Source: Sequoia sempervirens (Eukaryota; Streptophyta; Pinopsida; Cupressales; Cupressaceae). Taken from it: a DNA stretch of 64,000 nt. Each line of letters begins with the position of its first letter. The first letter of the stretch is position 1. The notes under the pieces were generated by a model. That model did no database searches and was not told the DNA's origin. It saw only the letters and a program-made list of their open reading frames with translations. Shown here one piece after another: positions 33,930-45,527 of this stretch. The DNA is taken from NCBI GenBank assembly GCA_007258455.2, contig VDFB02358134.1, positions 210,053,394 to 210,117,393 of the forward strand, given 5' to 3'. Both the position numbers and the translations under genes were made by a program.

Positions 33930-34925
33930 CCCTCAACCCTCGACCCTTAACCCTAATCCCTCAACTCTCAACCCTCAACCTTAAACCCTAAACCCTCAAC
34001 CCCTATACCCCTACCATATATATTGGACCCTCAACCCTAATCCTTCAACCATATACCCTCAAACCTATACCCTAAATGGTCTACCCTCAACCCTTAACCA
34101 TCAACCCTAAACCCTTAAACCCTAAACCATAAACCGTTAAACCTTCTACCCTTTATCACTCAACCTTACACCCTCAAAACAATACCCTAAACCATCAATC
34201 CTCTAGGTCCTTAACTATATACCCTCAATTCTCAACCCTCATATATCTTTGTCTCTCCCTCCTATTCTCTCCTCTCTATCTCACTTCTCCCTCTATCTCG
34301 TGCTCCATCCATCCCTCCCTCTCTACCCTCAACCCAATACCACCTATTCTCAACCCTCAACCCTTAAACCCTTAAACCCAAGTAAACTCTAGTCTACCCT
34401 AATCCCTCTACCCTCTACCCTCTACCCTCTACCCTCAACCCTTAAACCCTAATCCATCAACCCCTATACCCTATGTACTTTATACATTGGACCCTCAACC
34501 CTAATCCTTCAACCATATACCCTCAAACCTATACCCTAAACACTCTACCCTCAACCCTTAACCCTAAACCCTTAAACCCTAAACCCTAAACCCTTAAACC
34601 TTATACTCTCTACCCTCAACCCTAATCCCTCAACCCTATACCCTCAACCCAATACCCTAAACCATCAACCATAGAGGTCCTCAACTCTATATCCTCAATT
34701 CTCAACCCTCTACCCTATACATTGGATCCTCAACCCTCATATATATTTGTCCCTCCATCCTCTTCTAGTCTCCTCTCTATCTCACTTCTCCCTCCATCTC
34801 TCACTCCATCCATCCCCCCCTCTCTACCCTAATCCATCAATCCTAAACCATCAACCCTTAAACACTCAACCCTAAACCCTAAACCCTAAAACCTTAAACC
34901 CTTAAACCCAACTAAACCCTCTACC
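33930..34925. repeat. Degenerate telomere-like array with embedded TC tracts
   Basis: CCCTAAA, CCCTCAA, CCTTAAA and CCCTATA words fill about 1 kb. A higher-order repeat is visible: ATTGGACCCTCAACCCTAAT at 34,022 and again at 34,486 (464 bp apart), and CCTCTCTATCTCACTTCTCC at 34,271 and 34,772 (501 bp apart). Plant telomeres are CCCTAAA; here the words are too degenerate for a working telomere, so it is an interstitial, telomere-like satellite. Confidence 0.85.
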
Positions 34926-37900
34926 TTAATAGTATGATCTTAAATTTGAGAATTAATAGCATTTGAATTAAATGCCATTTTTATCTTCTTTTCAATTAAA
35001 ATTTGAAATATTTAATTTGTAAAATATTATAAAACAAATAAATAATAATAAAATTTATATGTTGAATATTAATCATTAGTTAGAATTTATTTTTCATAAT
35101 AATAATATGAATGGTTTGGAAGAAATGCAAGAGACGGATCTATTTTAATTTAAAAAAAGCTTAGGGTGCATGGAATCTAATGTAATATCACAATCACAAT
35201 CACAATCACACAATTTTTTTAAATTATAATAATTAAAATAATAATTTAATGATTAAATTATATTATATTTAATTCATATTCACTGTAGTTTTATTTAGAT
35301 AAATATTTTTTTATATATATTTTAAAATTAAAATTAATAATTGTTAAAGATATTTTTCATATTTTTATTTTGTATAAAATAACATCAATAGTTTTTAATT
35401 ATTAATTGAACGTACACAAATTAATAAATTTAATATAGATAATAGTAATTTTTTATTATAAAATATATGTATTTTGTTTTCTAAATTTGTTTGAAAATTA
35501 AAAGATTCAATGATTAAACATATTTGAGTTTTTTTGAACATCAATATTTTTGCCAACATGATGAGTTAGAACAAAATACCCAAGCCCTAATTTTCAACTC
35601 TCATTTTCACTTGGTTTTTTTGAGCTCCCTTGTCCTACACATGCCGCCATCATTACGGTTTGAAACCTCAAGTTTTTTGAAGGAGTCTCTATCAATTTTC
35701 TCACTGATTTTGAGAGTTGTCATCACAAAAAATTATATTGAGGTCGAATTAGGTAAAGATTTTATGGTTCATCATTTGTTTCCACTTATCTAAATGCGTT
35801 TTCATAGACATTCTTTCTTGGAATGTCATGCATTTTTCTCTTGCTTTTGCTCTATCGACACCTTGCTTTTCTTGAGGTTGACATCAACGCACTTATGGTG
35901 CTCACATTTCTTTGAACAACAAGAAGTTGAGTAAGTTTCTATGCACCATTTCTTTGTGTCTTACCTCTATTTTCTTTCAAAACAAGCTCAATTTGGACTC
36001 AATAGATATGAATAAATGGGTGTTTTGTTTCTACCATGCATCCTTATTTTGAATCCCTTCTATCTTGGCTCGACTTCTCTGGACTTAAATCATTAGCAAA
36101 AGAAATGAAACAAATCATACTCTCCAAACTTGGTTTGATCAAATGATGAAATATTTTTTTATTTCTTCATCTTTTCTCTTTCCTAGTGATAGCTTGGCCA
36201 TGACCTCTCTAGAATATTTTTTCTATTTCCAAAAGGAATAGAGTGTAAAATTTTCTTGAATAGTGTTATAGAAGCATTACAAAGAGGCAGTCTTAGTTAT
36301 TAGATAGATGGTATGCTTCATAACACATTGCTTAGGCCATCCACTAGGGGAATGCAAATTATCCTTGTATAAGTAATGTACTAGAGGATTTGACTCGATA
36401 ATATCCATGCACTTCATATGCCACTAGAATATATTTTTACAATATAAAATCCTATAAGCTCATACATATTGAAACTTCAAGGTCAAGTGAACAATTTTGT
36501 ATTATATTTTTTATTTTGAAACTCGTGAATATTATGTGGCTGAGAAAGCTTTTCAAACAACTTTCTTATGTTGTGGATCCAAATAGTTACCATGGCATTA
36601 CTTTTATGATAAAAGTTATGCATGTCTTCTGAGCTTCTTGATTTGTCTCTTGTGTAAGCCTCTAAGAAGCTTCTTAGGCTACTAATTTGTAATTAGTTTG
36701 CAAGGGATTGTTTACTCTTTCTTTTCCAATTTCCTATTTTATAGGGAGTTATGGTCCATTTCTTTCCAATCACAAGGTGCATTTTAGTGAACCCGACCAT
36801 TCTAAATTATTTAAATGTAGACACCATATGGTTGATGTTGAATGTTATTGCTGCTCCAAGGCACTTTGCCTTCTTCCTTAGACAGTGAGATTACCTCAAG
36901 ACATGAATGTGGCTATCATAGCTCTAAACACTCATTTCAATATGAAGAGTGCATCAATGTGTAGTAGAATTTGTAAAGCACAATCTCATGGCTCTAATCA
37001 AACTCCCCGATCACACAACCCACACAACTCTTAGCACAACAAAAGCCAAAAAAAGAAAAAATATTATTTATTAAATCCTTATGTGAATACAATGTGCTAG
37101 TAGATTAAATCCTCTTCAAGATATTACATAACATTGCACACTCCTCACATATATTTTAGCCTTCTCATCATGGCCTTCCTCTCTCTATGTCAACTTTTGC
37201 AATAGAAAACCATATCTCTCCCTAATTTATAATTCCCCATACATGTATCGATCTCTATTTATCCTTCAATAAATTATGAAGTTGTAACAAATCAAATCCA
37301 AGCCATTACAACAACTAAATCTTTCTAGAGATGCAAAAGTGCAATAACACATTAGAATCCCATAAGTGCAGATACAACCCATAAGTCTACAATGTCTCGA
37401 TGACCCCAAGGTTCCCACAAGGTTCAAATGACTTCAATATTCTTTCAAGTACATATACAAGAAAAACATTGCAAGTGCAATGACAAGCTAAAAGTCCACA
37501 AGTGCATATGCAAGTGAAAAATCCACAATCAACAACTTCAATAATGAAATTCCACTTCAAGTTTAGTTCAACAAAAATATTACAATCCATACAAGATGAC
37601 ATCATTGGGCATCATGCTAACTTCATAAGCATACGTATTCATTAGAATCAGTTCATTACGTCACTAGGTTTAGTTCATTAGAAATTACCTACAAATATCT
37701 TGATGCACATGTAACTTTCACAAAAGACGAATGGGGCTAGCAATCTTGCAAAAATTTAGGTGCACATGAAATTCATGCAAAAGGTGTAGGAGTTAATGGT
37801 GGACTCACAACACCCTAGGATTAGTTGCTAGACCAAAATATCTTCCACAAGAGAGAAAATGGAAAAAATAACTTGTTATGATAATGGATGTGCAACATCA

Positions 37901-38089
37901 TAAATTGTCACCCTTGACAATTTTACACTATGTTTTTCTCTCCCTTAAGTTAATGGACCTAATTGAACACCTAAATTCCTAAATTATACATTTTATGACC
38001 CATTTAAACTTTTATTGACAAGTTATAATTAGAAAACAAATGCATTTACTTAATACTTTTCCCCTGACACCTTAATTCGCAAAAAATAG
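34926..38089. other. No gene recognised; (ATCACA)n microsatellite at about 35,189-35,216
   Basis: Mostly AT-rich. AATCACAATCACAATCACAA repeats near 35,189. An 89-codon frame at 35,524-35,793 and several broken frames to 37,600 show no motif that I can name. This could hide a decayed element that I failed to identify. Confidence 0.35.
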
Positions 38090-38935
38090 GTTTGGGACAT
38101 AGTCACCTAGGGTGACTTGGTCCCACTATTTTGGCTTAAATTTTGAATATGTTAGAGGTGAAATTTTATTATTTGAATTTCAAATATCCGTTATCGACTA
38201 TTGGGATTTAATTCATGGGGAATTTAAATAATTGCATATAAATACCTAGTCATTGTATTATTTGAAAATTAAGTGAAAGAATTTGAGATAAAGAGCAATA
38301 ATTATTGTCAAGAGCAAAATTTATAGATCTATTACATCAATTCAATATCAAAGTATTATTTCAAGTTTCTTCATATTTATGTTATCATTGTGTTTGTGAT
38401 ACCTAACCCTTGTAGTTCTTTAAGAAAATCAAGCAACCACAATTCAAGTCTTGAGGAGATGTGCATGGCTGCAATCTTTCAATGAATGTTGGTGAGTTGA
38501 AGTCAATTGTTGATTCATCATTCCTTTTTATCATTTATCCCTATCCCACAAAAGGATAGGCTTTCTATCATTGGGATTTCCATTGTGGAAGTGGAAACAC
38601 AAACACAGGGTTTTACTAAGGCAAGCCCCTAAATGGTACAACCCTTCGGACTCTCTCTTTGAATGTGTAGGATTTAGGTTTGAAGAAGATTGGAGGAAGT
38701 TTGAAGATCAATTATTCATTGTTATAATCAAACCCCACATCTTTCTAACTCATGAAAAATTAGTTACAATAATATATGATAGTGATCCAATAGTGTGACA
38801 AGTGAAAACAAAAGGCTTGATATGGGACTTGAGGACTGCGAAGATAGATCTAAAATCTCTCTACAAGGACATAATTTCCCTAGGTGACTTGGTCCTACAT
38901 TTTTAGCTCCAAATTTATATCACAGGTGCATAGTG
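38090..38935. repeat. Pair of hairpin-bearing direct repeats around LTR-like DNA
   Basis: GACATAGTCACCTAGGGTGA followed by CTTGGTCCCAC at 38,096 returns as GACATAATTTCCCTAGGTGA followed by CTTGGTCCTAC at 38,868. The first copy is near-palindromic (GTCACC-TAGG-GTGAC). Between them, GCATATAAATACC at about 38,236 looks like a TATA box of an LTR promoter. Homology of the pair fades after about 50 bp, so I do not call complete LTRs. Confidence 0.35.
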
Positions 38936-39229
38936 TCCTACTTAGTTCATTTATGTAGTATGATTTCCTTTGTGGCTTCCCAAATTTGCTATTTTTTCAT
39001 CAAAATAGTTATTTGCATCATTAGCCTAATGAAATCATTGCATCCCATTCCAAAATCCATCCCATATTTGGTCAAGGGAAAGTTGACTCACCTTTTAGGT
39101 TCTAAGTAAGTCTTATACCTTGTCCAAATTCATGAAACCCCCACTACCTCAAATATTTAATGAAATACATTTGGAAATGTGACTAAACCCTAGGGTCAAA
39201 TCTTAGGGCTTCACTTTTTCTATGTTTCA

Positions 39230-39510
39230 GGATGCAATATTACAAGATTGAATATGAAAATGTACATATGATGTGTTGCTTATAAATACAAGTTGAGAGA
39301 TAGGATTATACAATATTGTGTCATGTGTCTTAATCCTATGTTATGAGACAACTAACTTGACAAAACAACCAAATAGATAAGATAAGATAAGATCTTATCT
39401 AGATAATTAGGACTTTTAGAAGATTATCTAGAACTAAGTATACAAGTAACATGTGAATAAGTCCCATTTGCTAGGATTATCTAGGTATACAAAATTTATT
39501 CACACCAAAA
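39230..39510 (-). repeat. LTR-like end of a reverse-strand retroelement (copy A)
   Basis: The 39,511-39,520 bases CCCCCCTTAA are, on the reverse strand, a polypurine tract TTAAGGGGGG directly before an LTR start TTTTGGTGTG. The stretch to about 39,230 aligns loosely with the LTR at 48,681-49,074, for example GATGCAATATTACAAGAT near 39,230 with GATGCAAATAACCTAGAT there. The distal LTR border is unclear. Confidence 0.5.
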
Positions 39511-39975
39511 CCCCCCTTAACTGCAACTTAGGGGGTATATTAATATGTAAAGATGCAAAAAATGAAAAATATTATTACTGGCCTTGGCTACGAGGCCATG
39601 TTAGGTAACCATTTACAATGAAATCTCTCACAAATGAAGAAAAAGAGAAATCCTAGTCAGATAATAATCCTCTCCAAAAGAGAGAAAAGAAATAAACAAG
39701 ATGATATATGGAGGACTCAATGATACCCCCAAGTACTGCATCCATCATGACTAGACAATTAATGAAACCCCCCATAAGAGGAAAAAAGAGATAAAAGATA
39801 TCCATCCCACATGTGTAATCTCTTGCAAACATGGCGAGTGTCTGAAGAAAAAACATAATCCAATGCCTAAAAACAATGTTTCTCAACTAGGAAGAAGATA
39901 TACCAAGTACAAATGTAGCAATTCTACCCATTCTACATAGGAATTTTTAGGAAGAAGAATCCATATGTATGAAGA

Positions 39976-40782
39976 TCATGTCTTTGAAATATACTCATGC
40001 ATTTTCAAGTTCTTGGATGATGATGATGATGCCACAATCCAATAAGGTATATGCCCAATCACAATAGAAAGTGACAAACTAGGAAAAAATGGAAAGTGAT
40101 CTTGAACTAACTCTAAAGACAAATATGAAGTGACAACAATTGTATCATGGGTTTCATCAAATAAAAGAGATAGACCCTCAAATTGGTCCTCCAAATATGA
40201 AATGTGAGACTCCACAAAAAAATATGCAATGTATGATAAATAGGAATCCCAATTAGGAAGACAATGATATAACTATTGCAATGAATCACCAAAATAAGAT
40301 GAATGTGTGATCTCAATTTGAAAAGTAGGAGTTTTAGGAGAAGTCTTGGGATCATTAAGACACTCAAGTTCTACATCATATTCAAACTCCTCTAAGGTAT
40401 CATTATCAAAGGGTAAATGGTCAACATCATCAAGTGGAATGAGAAAATTTGATTTAAGATCATTTGTGAATGGAGGATAATGTGGATCTCTAGAAATCCC
40501 CCAAATCTTGGTCCAAACTACTTGTGGGCATGAGATTCCTAAAATCTAACTACAGGTCTCTCTAAAGATGCTTGCACATAAACTAGAACCAATCAATCTT
40601 ATGATATGATCATTTTTATTACCCCAAATTGATTTCTTATATGTTGTTTTTGGCTCACGAATGAGTCCATAAAGACGAGGAAAAATATTTAGCCACCTAT
40701 AATGTGTTATGATTCCTTTTTACCATGACTAATAATTATCTTTAGTTAGAATTATTACAGAAGGATGACTTACAAAATCCAT
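39976..40782 (-). pseudogene. Gag-like relic of a pol-less retroelement (copy A)
   Basis: An ATG at 40,782 begins MDFVSHPSVIILTKDNYxSW, the common start of Ty1-copia gag (a leucine-threonine, DNY, SW pattern), then HYRWLNIFPRLYG. It continues in one frame, with a few stops, through WTKIWGISRDPHYPPF, PLDDVDHLPFDNDTLEEFEY and YLEDQFEGLSLLF to a stop at 39,976. The same protein, more diverged, occurs at 49,560-50,340. In both copies gag leads into a polypurine tract and LTR without any protease, integrase or reverse transcriptase, the layout of non-autonomous TR-GAG elements. The 5-prime LTR of this copy is not seen, because the 40,863-44,908 element lies immediately upstream of the ATG. Confidence 0.65.
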
Positions 40783-40958
40783 GATTACAATGATGATACA
40801 CTTAGCTAAGTGCACCAAGTTGTGACACAAAAAAGTTTCCACATTTTTTTACCCTAAATGAGCATTTGGTGAGCACCAAATTTGGCACTCACCAAATGGC
40901 TTAGATGACTGAGCCTAAGCCTCAATATCTCAAAATTTAAATTTGGCAAGCACCAAAA

Positions 40959-41054
40959 TTGGCACAATTTGAAGTAGTAAATTCAATACCCAATTTGCTC
41001 AAATTGAAGAATATCTTTCTTATTTAAAATATTTCAATTTGGGACATTTTAGTG
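40959..41054 (+). repeat. Left 96-bp terminal direct repeat
   Basis: Begins TTGGCACAATTTGAAGTAG and ends GGGACATTTTAGTG, joining the primer-site-like TGGTATTAGAG. The partner is at 44,802-44,897. Confidence 0.8.
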
Positions 41055-41063
41055 GTATTAGAG
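41053..41063 (+). promoter_or_regulatory. Primer-binding-site-like motif
   Basis: TGGTATTAGAG is one base from TGGTATCAGAG, complementary to the initiator-Met tRNA 3-prime end used by many plant LTR retroelements. A second copy is at 44,756-44,766, just before the right repeat. Confidence 0.55.
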
Positions 41064-41094
41064 TTGTGATCTTGCCAGCCTGAGGGTTTCAAAG

Positions 41095-42003
41095 GTGCAG
41101 CCCACTAAATCTAATTTATTTCCTAAAGATGGTTACTTTATACTCACCCACTCTTCCAACCCCGTGGAAGAATTGGTTATGGATCTAGCTGCTATGAGGG
41201 CTTCATATAACAATATGGATGAGGGTTTCAAGAATTCAGTCCCCTACAGTGATTTATTAATTCACATGCAAGGTATGATGGCATTGAAAGGCTATAAATT
41301 ACACCCAAGTTCAAGTGAGAAAAATCAATAGGAGGATATCTAGGATCATGGAATAAACCAAATGTCTCTACAAAAAGAAGAAAAATCATATTTGCAAGAT
41401 AAAGGTAAAGAGATCTTATCTAAGGAGAAAAATTTAATGATTCCTAATGGGTTTACTTGGCAGGACAATATTTGTCTCAATAGAGTTAATGAGAAATCAT
41501 CTTTGCATCTAGAAAATAAAGAAGAAAATGTACCAATTGATCCCCAAGAGATCCAAGAGATACCTACAAAAATTATTAGCATTGAAAAGGAGCCAATGTG
41601 ATGTGAGAATGACAATGTTGCTACAAATGTTTCAAAAATTTCTAGGTCTATGAAAGGAGGTAAACATTTTGATTGTTTATTTGATTACAAATCAAGGAAT
41701 AAAGATGAAAGGAGAAGTAAGGAATTATTGCAGCTTCTTGATATGAATTTATCACATCATTCTCATCATAATAAGAAGTATCCTAATGGTGATGAAGAGA
41801 TGAAGGGAGAAAAATGGAAAGAGAATTTCTTCTCTCAGCTTCAAATTTATTCATCCATAGTGGTGTGGGATCTTGGAGCTACAAATAAAAAGATATATAA
41901 ACTAAACTTCAAGAAACTCATGAAGACTGAATATTTTGGTGGTTTGAATGTCATATCTACAAAAATATTTATAGCTCAAGACTCTCCACTTCTAGTTTCA
42001 TGA
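41095..42003 (+). pseudogene. Unknown protein A of the 40.9-44.9 kb element
   Basis: One frame is open from about 41,062 to 42,003 except for two TAGs near 41,330-41,343 and a TGA at 41,599-41,601. There is no ATG at the front; the first in-frame ATG is near 41,179. The product would be about 300 residues, hydrophilic and Lys/Glu-rich, with VEELVMDLAAMRASYNNMDE near the N-terminus and a more ordered C-terminal part (WKENFFSQLQIYSSIVVWDL). No zinc knuckle, protease or RT motif. It ends in a 4-base ATGA overlap with the next frame at 42,000. Position after the primer-site motif is where gag would be expected, but I do not recognise gag. Confidence 0.4.
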
Positions 42004-43082
42004 GAGTAGCACAATGGAAACATGGTGATGTATCCACAACTTCTAGTTTTGGAAATGAGGATGAATTCCTTGATGGCAGCCCAAGGTATGAAAAAGATTC
42101 TCAATTTTCAGATTTGTTGCCTCTTTCTATGCCAATACAAATTTTTTGTCACCAAAGGAAGCATGCTAAAAAGGAGAATAGATTAAGAGATACAATTTTC
42201 AAAATGGGACATGTAGATTCATTGATTCAAATTCAAAATTGTTTTTGCATTTGGAATCTAATTGATGTTATGAAGGGAAAGGAGGATAGAGGATTTGATG
42301 TCATTATTGAATTCTTCATATCTTTCATGGGAATGGAAAGGAAATTCATGAAGATTCGTCAAGGTTATTTTGTAAGTTCTAATGAAGTTGTAGGAGTTCA
42401 ATGTTTGCAATTCATGAATTACTCCTTGGAACTCAATTCTAGAATTAAAGACAAAAGTATGATGCTTGGTATACTCCATGGACTAAGAGAAGAATTCATA
42501 GTTAAATGGACTACTCATAAAGGACAAGTTCTATGGGAAGCAATTTGTGTAATGAAGGAGAGCATGCAAACTATTTTGTTCTTTGGTAAGTAACATAACC
42601 TATCCTATGTTATTCAATTGTTTCCAAATCAGCAAAAAATGGTGCTAAAAAATATGTTCCCAGAATTGTTACTAGATAGAATATTGCAGCATATAGATAG
42701 CACTTGGAAAGAGAAACAAAAATGCAAACTTATGGAGAGGTATTTCCACCATAGATGGTTTATATGCTCACATGCAAAGGTGCAAAATAATGTGCAAATG
42801 TGTAACAAAATTATTGTTGGTAATTCTTTAATAGGAAGGCCACCTAATGAAGAATGTAGTAATGTGGTTCAAGATGAGGTTTCCATATGGAATGTTTGGA
42901 TGCATGGAGGATTCATAATTTTCTCAAATTTTGTGAAGGCTCAACTTCTTGATGACTCATGGATTGAGATCAAGTTATGCAATATTTTGGAACTAAGGTG
43001 CATTTTCATGATTGAGTTTTCTTTGTGTTGCATCAACCTTTATGTTGTTTATACTCACATATATGAGTTTTTCAAGAATTAG
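42000..43082 (+). pseudogene. Unknown protein B of the 40.9-44.9 kb element
   Basis: Starts ATG at 42,000 inside the stop of frame A (ATGA) and runs 197 codons to a TAA at 42,591-42,593; the same frame reopens and continues to 43,082, giving about 360 codons with a single stop. Segments include FDVIIEFFISFMGMERKFMK, RQGYFVSSNEVVGVQCLQFM and IWNVWMHGGFIIFSNFVKAQ. The pattern (long, one stop, biased to Lys, Ile, Phe) suggests former coding sequence, but AT-rich chance frames are also Phe/Ile/Lys-rich, so this needs a search. Function unknown. Confidence 0.4.
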
Positions 43083-43824
43083 TAATTATCATCATTATTT
43101 TGAGTTAAAGATTTGTGTTGAGTATCCTCCTATCTTTGAAGAAGCCATCATAGATATCAGGAAGTCAAGGTATGACAATGGTTATGTTACTTCAATAAAA
43201 AAAATTCATACAGGAGTGTTATGTGGTATTGTTGTTGTGTGTAGATGTGGTGTTTATGATCCAAATCCATTCCAAGAGTTGGAAACTTTATCTTTCTAGT
43301 TTGGACACTTTTTGTTGTTGATAAGGGTTGACTATGCAAGGAGAAAATAACACTATGTTATTTGGAAGTTTGGTCTATTTTGTATATAGATCTTTATGAT
43401 TTTGTTACAAAGGTTTATGGTGCTGATGTTATGTTTTAATAGAACCATTTTTTGTTGTTCCTCATCAGAGATCAATAATAACCAAGAGAATATTTATTGG
43501 AAGTCTACAAAACAGAAATTTATCATCAATATTATTGTTTCTTTACTAACTAATCACCATAGAAATTCATATGTACACTTAAGAGTGACTTGGAAGGCAC
43601 TTGTGGATAAAGGTTGGATCAATTTTAATTTTTTTGGATATGCTAATGTTGTACTTGCACCTATAATTTTTGGAAGTGTGTTTGGTGATCTATATGTTCT
43701 TGTGAATGGACACAAAAGGTGTGCAGCCCTCTACCAGAATGAACTATTTCTTGTTGATCCAATTTTTGGGAAATGGTGGTTTATTTTATGCTATTATATG
43801 ATGTTAATTGTTGTTACTCAATAG
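43083..43824 (+). pseudogene. Unknown protein C of the 40.9-44.9 kb element
   Basis: A frame overlapping the end of B (open from 43,012) continues past three stops between 43,297 and 43,390 and then runs 142 codons to 43,824. Its C-terminal half has VTWKALVDKGWINFNFFGYA and FGDLYVLVNGHKRCAALYQN. No family recognised; could equally be an untranslated or chance frame. Confidence 0.3.
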
Positions 43825-44801
43825 TACCACTTTTGTTCTATATCAGAACCTGAAGTTGCATTTAACATTCTTGAAGTTGAGGCATTCTACAACGTAAGTG
43901 CCTCAAAAAGTGCATTTTGAGTTGTCAAAAGATGCTTTATAAGTGGTATAATATGAAAGGCTAAATTTAGAGGTGTTATAATGCTTTTTATGAATTTGGT
44001 AAGTGCCTAAATTTGGTGAGGATTATTTTTAGACATGAATCCAATGTTTGGTAGAAGCTTCATGAAGAAGACAACAAATATAAAATACAATTTCTTGCTT
44101 TTTGGATGCATTTTGTGCATGTTTTCTCTCACAGGTTGTGACCATTCTTCTAAGGCTGAAAATCCAAGAAAGGATAATCTCCAAGGCTGGTAAAACAATG
44201 GGATTGAGGCTCAAAGATAGTGGTTCCAAGTGTCTCCAAGAGAAATTTCATCTAGAGATTGCCAGTGTACCAAAAATATTTAGTTAGAGCTTTGTTTTCT
44301 AGTTGCATGCAGGGGTTTTCTAGTGTAGAAGTGTGTTGTGGTTTCAGATTTTGGTTCTACTGTAGGTTGCAAAAAATATCAGTATATATAATTTTATCCA
44401 TTATATATATTGCTGCTCATAACATTATATTTCAATTTGGTGTGTGTTGAGGGTTTTCTTTTTCAGTTTGGTACATGTATTTTGGCTTGCATTTGTGAGG
44501 TTTCTCTATGTATTTTTCTGCAGCTGCAGTTTGTTGCTAGCTGCTATCTATGATAGAAAATATGATGTATTTTCATGGTATTTTGATTTATACAGCATCA
44601 CATGATAGCTTCTCACATTCTTGAGTTATATTTGCACATATTAGTGAAGATAAATTTGTACCCGATTTCATTGTTTGCTGAGGGTTTCCAATATTTAAGT
44701 GGGATATTATTTATTAAATCAAATCTGAAATATTTTCTAGCAAGAGAAATTACAGTGGTATTAGAGTATCATACGATAGTTGGAAACCATCTTATGTTGA
44801 T

Positions 44802-44897
44802 TTGGCACAATTTGAAGTAGTAAATTCAATGCTCAATTTTCTCAAATTGAAGAATATCTTTCTTATTTAAAATATTTCAATTTGGGAAATTTTAGTG
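44802..44897 (+). repeat. Right 96-bp terminal direct repeat
   Basis: Same sequence as 40,959-41,054 apart from about four substitutions. It is preceded at 44,756 by a second TGGTATTAGAG and followed by GCTCACCAAATG, which completes the outer inverted repeat. Confidence 0.8.
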
Positions 44898-44908
44898 CTC
44901 ACCAAATG

Positions 44909-45230
44909 TGAAGCATGACATTTTGCAATGCATTTTTGTGAACTCTTTATTTTTCTCTTTCTTCGCCATGGAAACTATATACATGAAATAAACATTTAAG
45001 TATAAGTTGACATTTACATATCGACATTTACTTTCTTATACTTTATTTTATATTTCATGTATGTAGTTTTAGGATATTTGAGAGTGGTTCACATCTTTTG
45101 GAGTTATAATGAAAATTATAGTTTTTGGAAGATCTTATAATTTTTTAGACTAAGTCAATTTTTTGTAATCAACATGTCAAATTTCATCAATCAAGGGGTC
45201 AAGTTTTAGCAGTTACCAAGTCATACCATC
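44909..45230. other. AT-rich stretch, no feature recognised
   Basis: No frame or motif. It may be a displaced 5-prime part of retroelement copy A, but I cannot show homology. Confidence 0.3.
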
Positions 45231-45527
45231 TTTCTCTCTCACTCTCTCCTTCCCTCTCTCCTCTCGCTCCTCTCTCCCTTCCTCCCTCTCTCCCCTCTTT
45301 CTCTCTCTCAGACACCCCTTTAATTCCTCCCTACCACTCTTTCCCTCCCTCCCCTCTCTACTTCTCTTTATCTCTCCTCTCTCTCTCTATGTCTCCTTCT
45401 ATCTCTACTTGTCTTTATCTCCCCTCTCCATCTTTTTACCTACCTCTCCCTCCATCACTCTGTATCTCACCTATGTCTCCCTCCCTACCTCTTTCCCTCT
45501 CCACTCTCTGTCTCTCCTCTCCTTCTA
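45231..45527. repeat. TC-rich tract, left piece
   Basis: CTCTCTCC, CCCTCC and TATCTC words with almost no purine runs. It ends abruptly at the terminal repeat of the next element; its likely continuation is at 48,599. Confidence 0.85.

Larger units (their letters stand above)
40863..44908 (+). mobile_element. Unfamiliar retroelement-like unit of about 4 kb
   Basis: The outer ends CATTTGGTGAGCAC (40,863-40,876) and GTGCTCACCAAATG (44,895-44,908) are perfect inverted repeats of 14 bp. Direct repeats of 96 bp at 40,959-41,054 and 44,802-44,897 differ at about 4 positions. The left repeat overlaps TGGTATTAGAG (41,053-41,063), one change from the plant primer-binding site TGGTATCAGAG, so the repeats behave like very short LTRs. 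The interior carries three long frames with no match to gag or pol that I recognise. This may be a TRIM- or LARD-like non-autonomous retroelement with its own genes. Confidence 0.55.

Noticed and set aside
33930..34925. A true chromosome end
   Set aside because: Telomere-like words are too degenerate and ordinary repeats lie on both sides.
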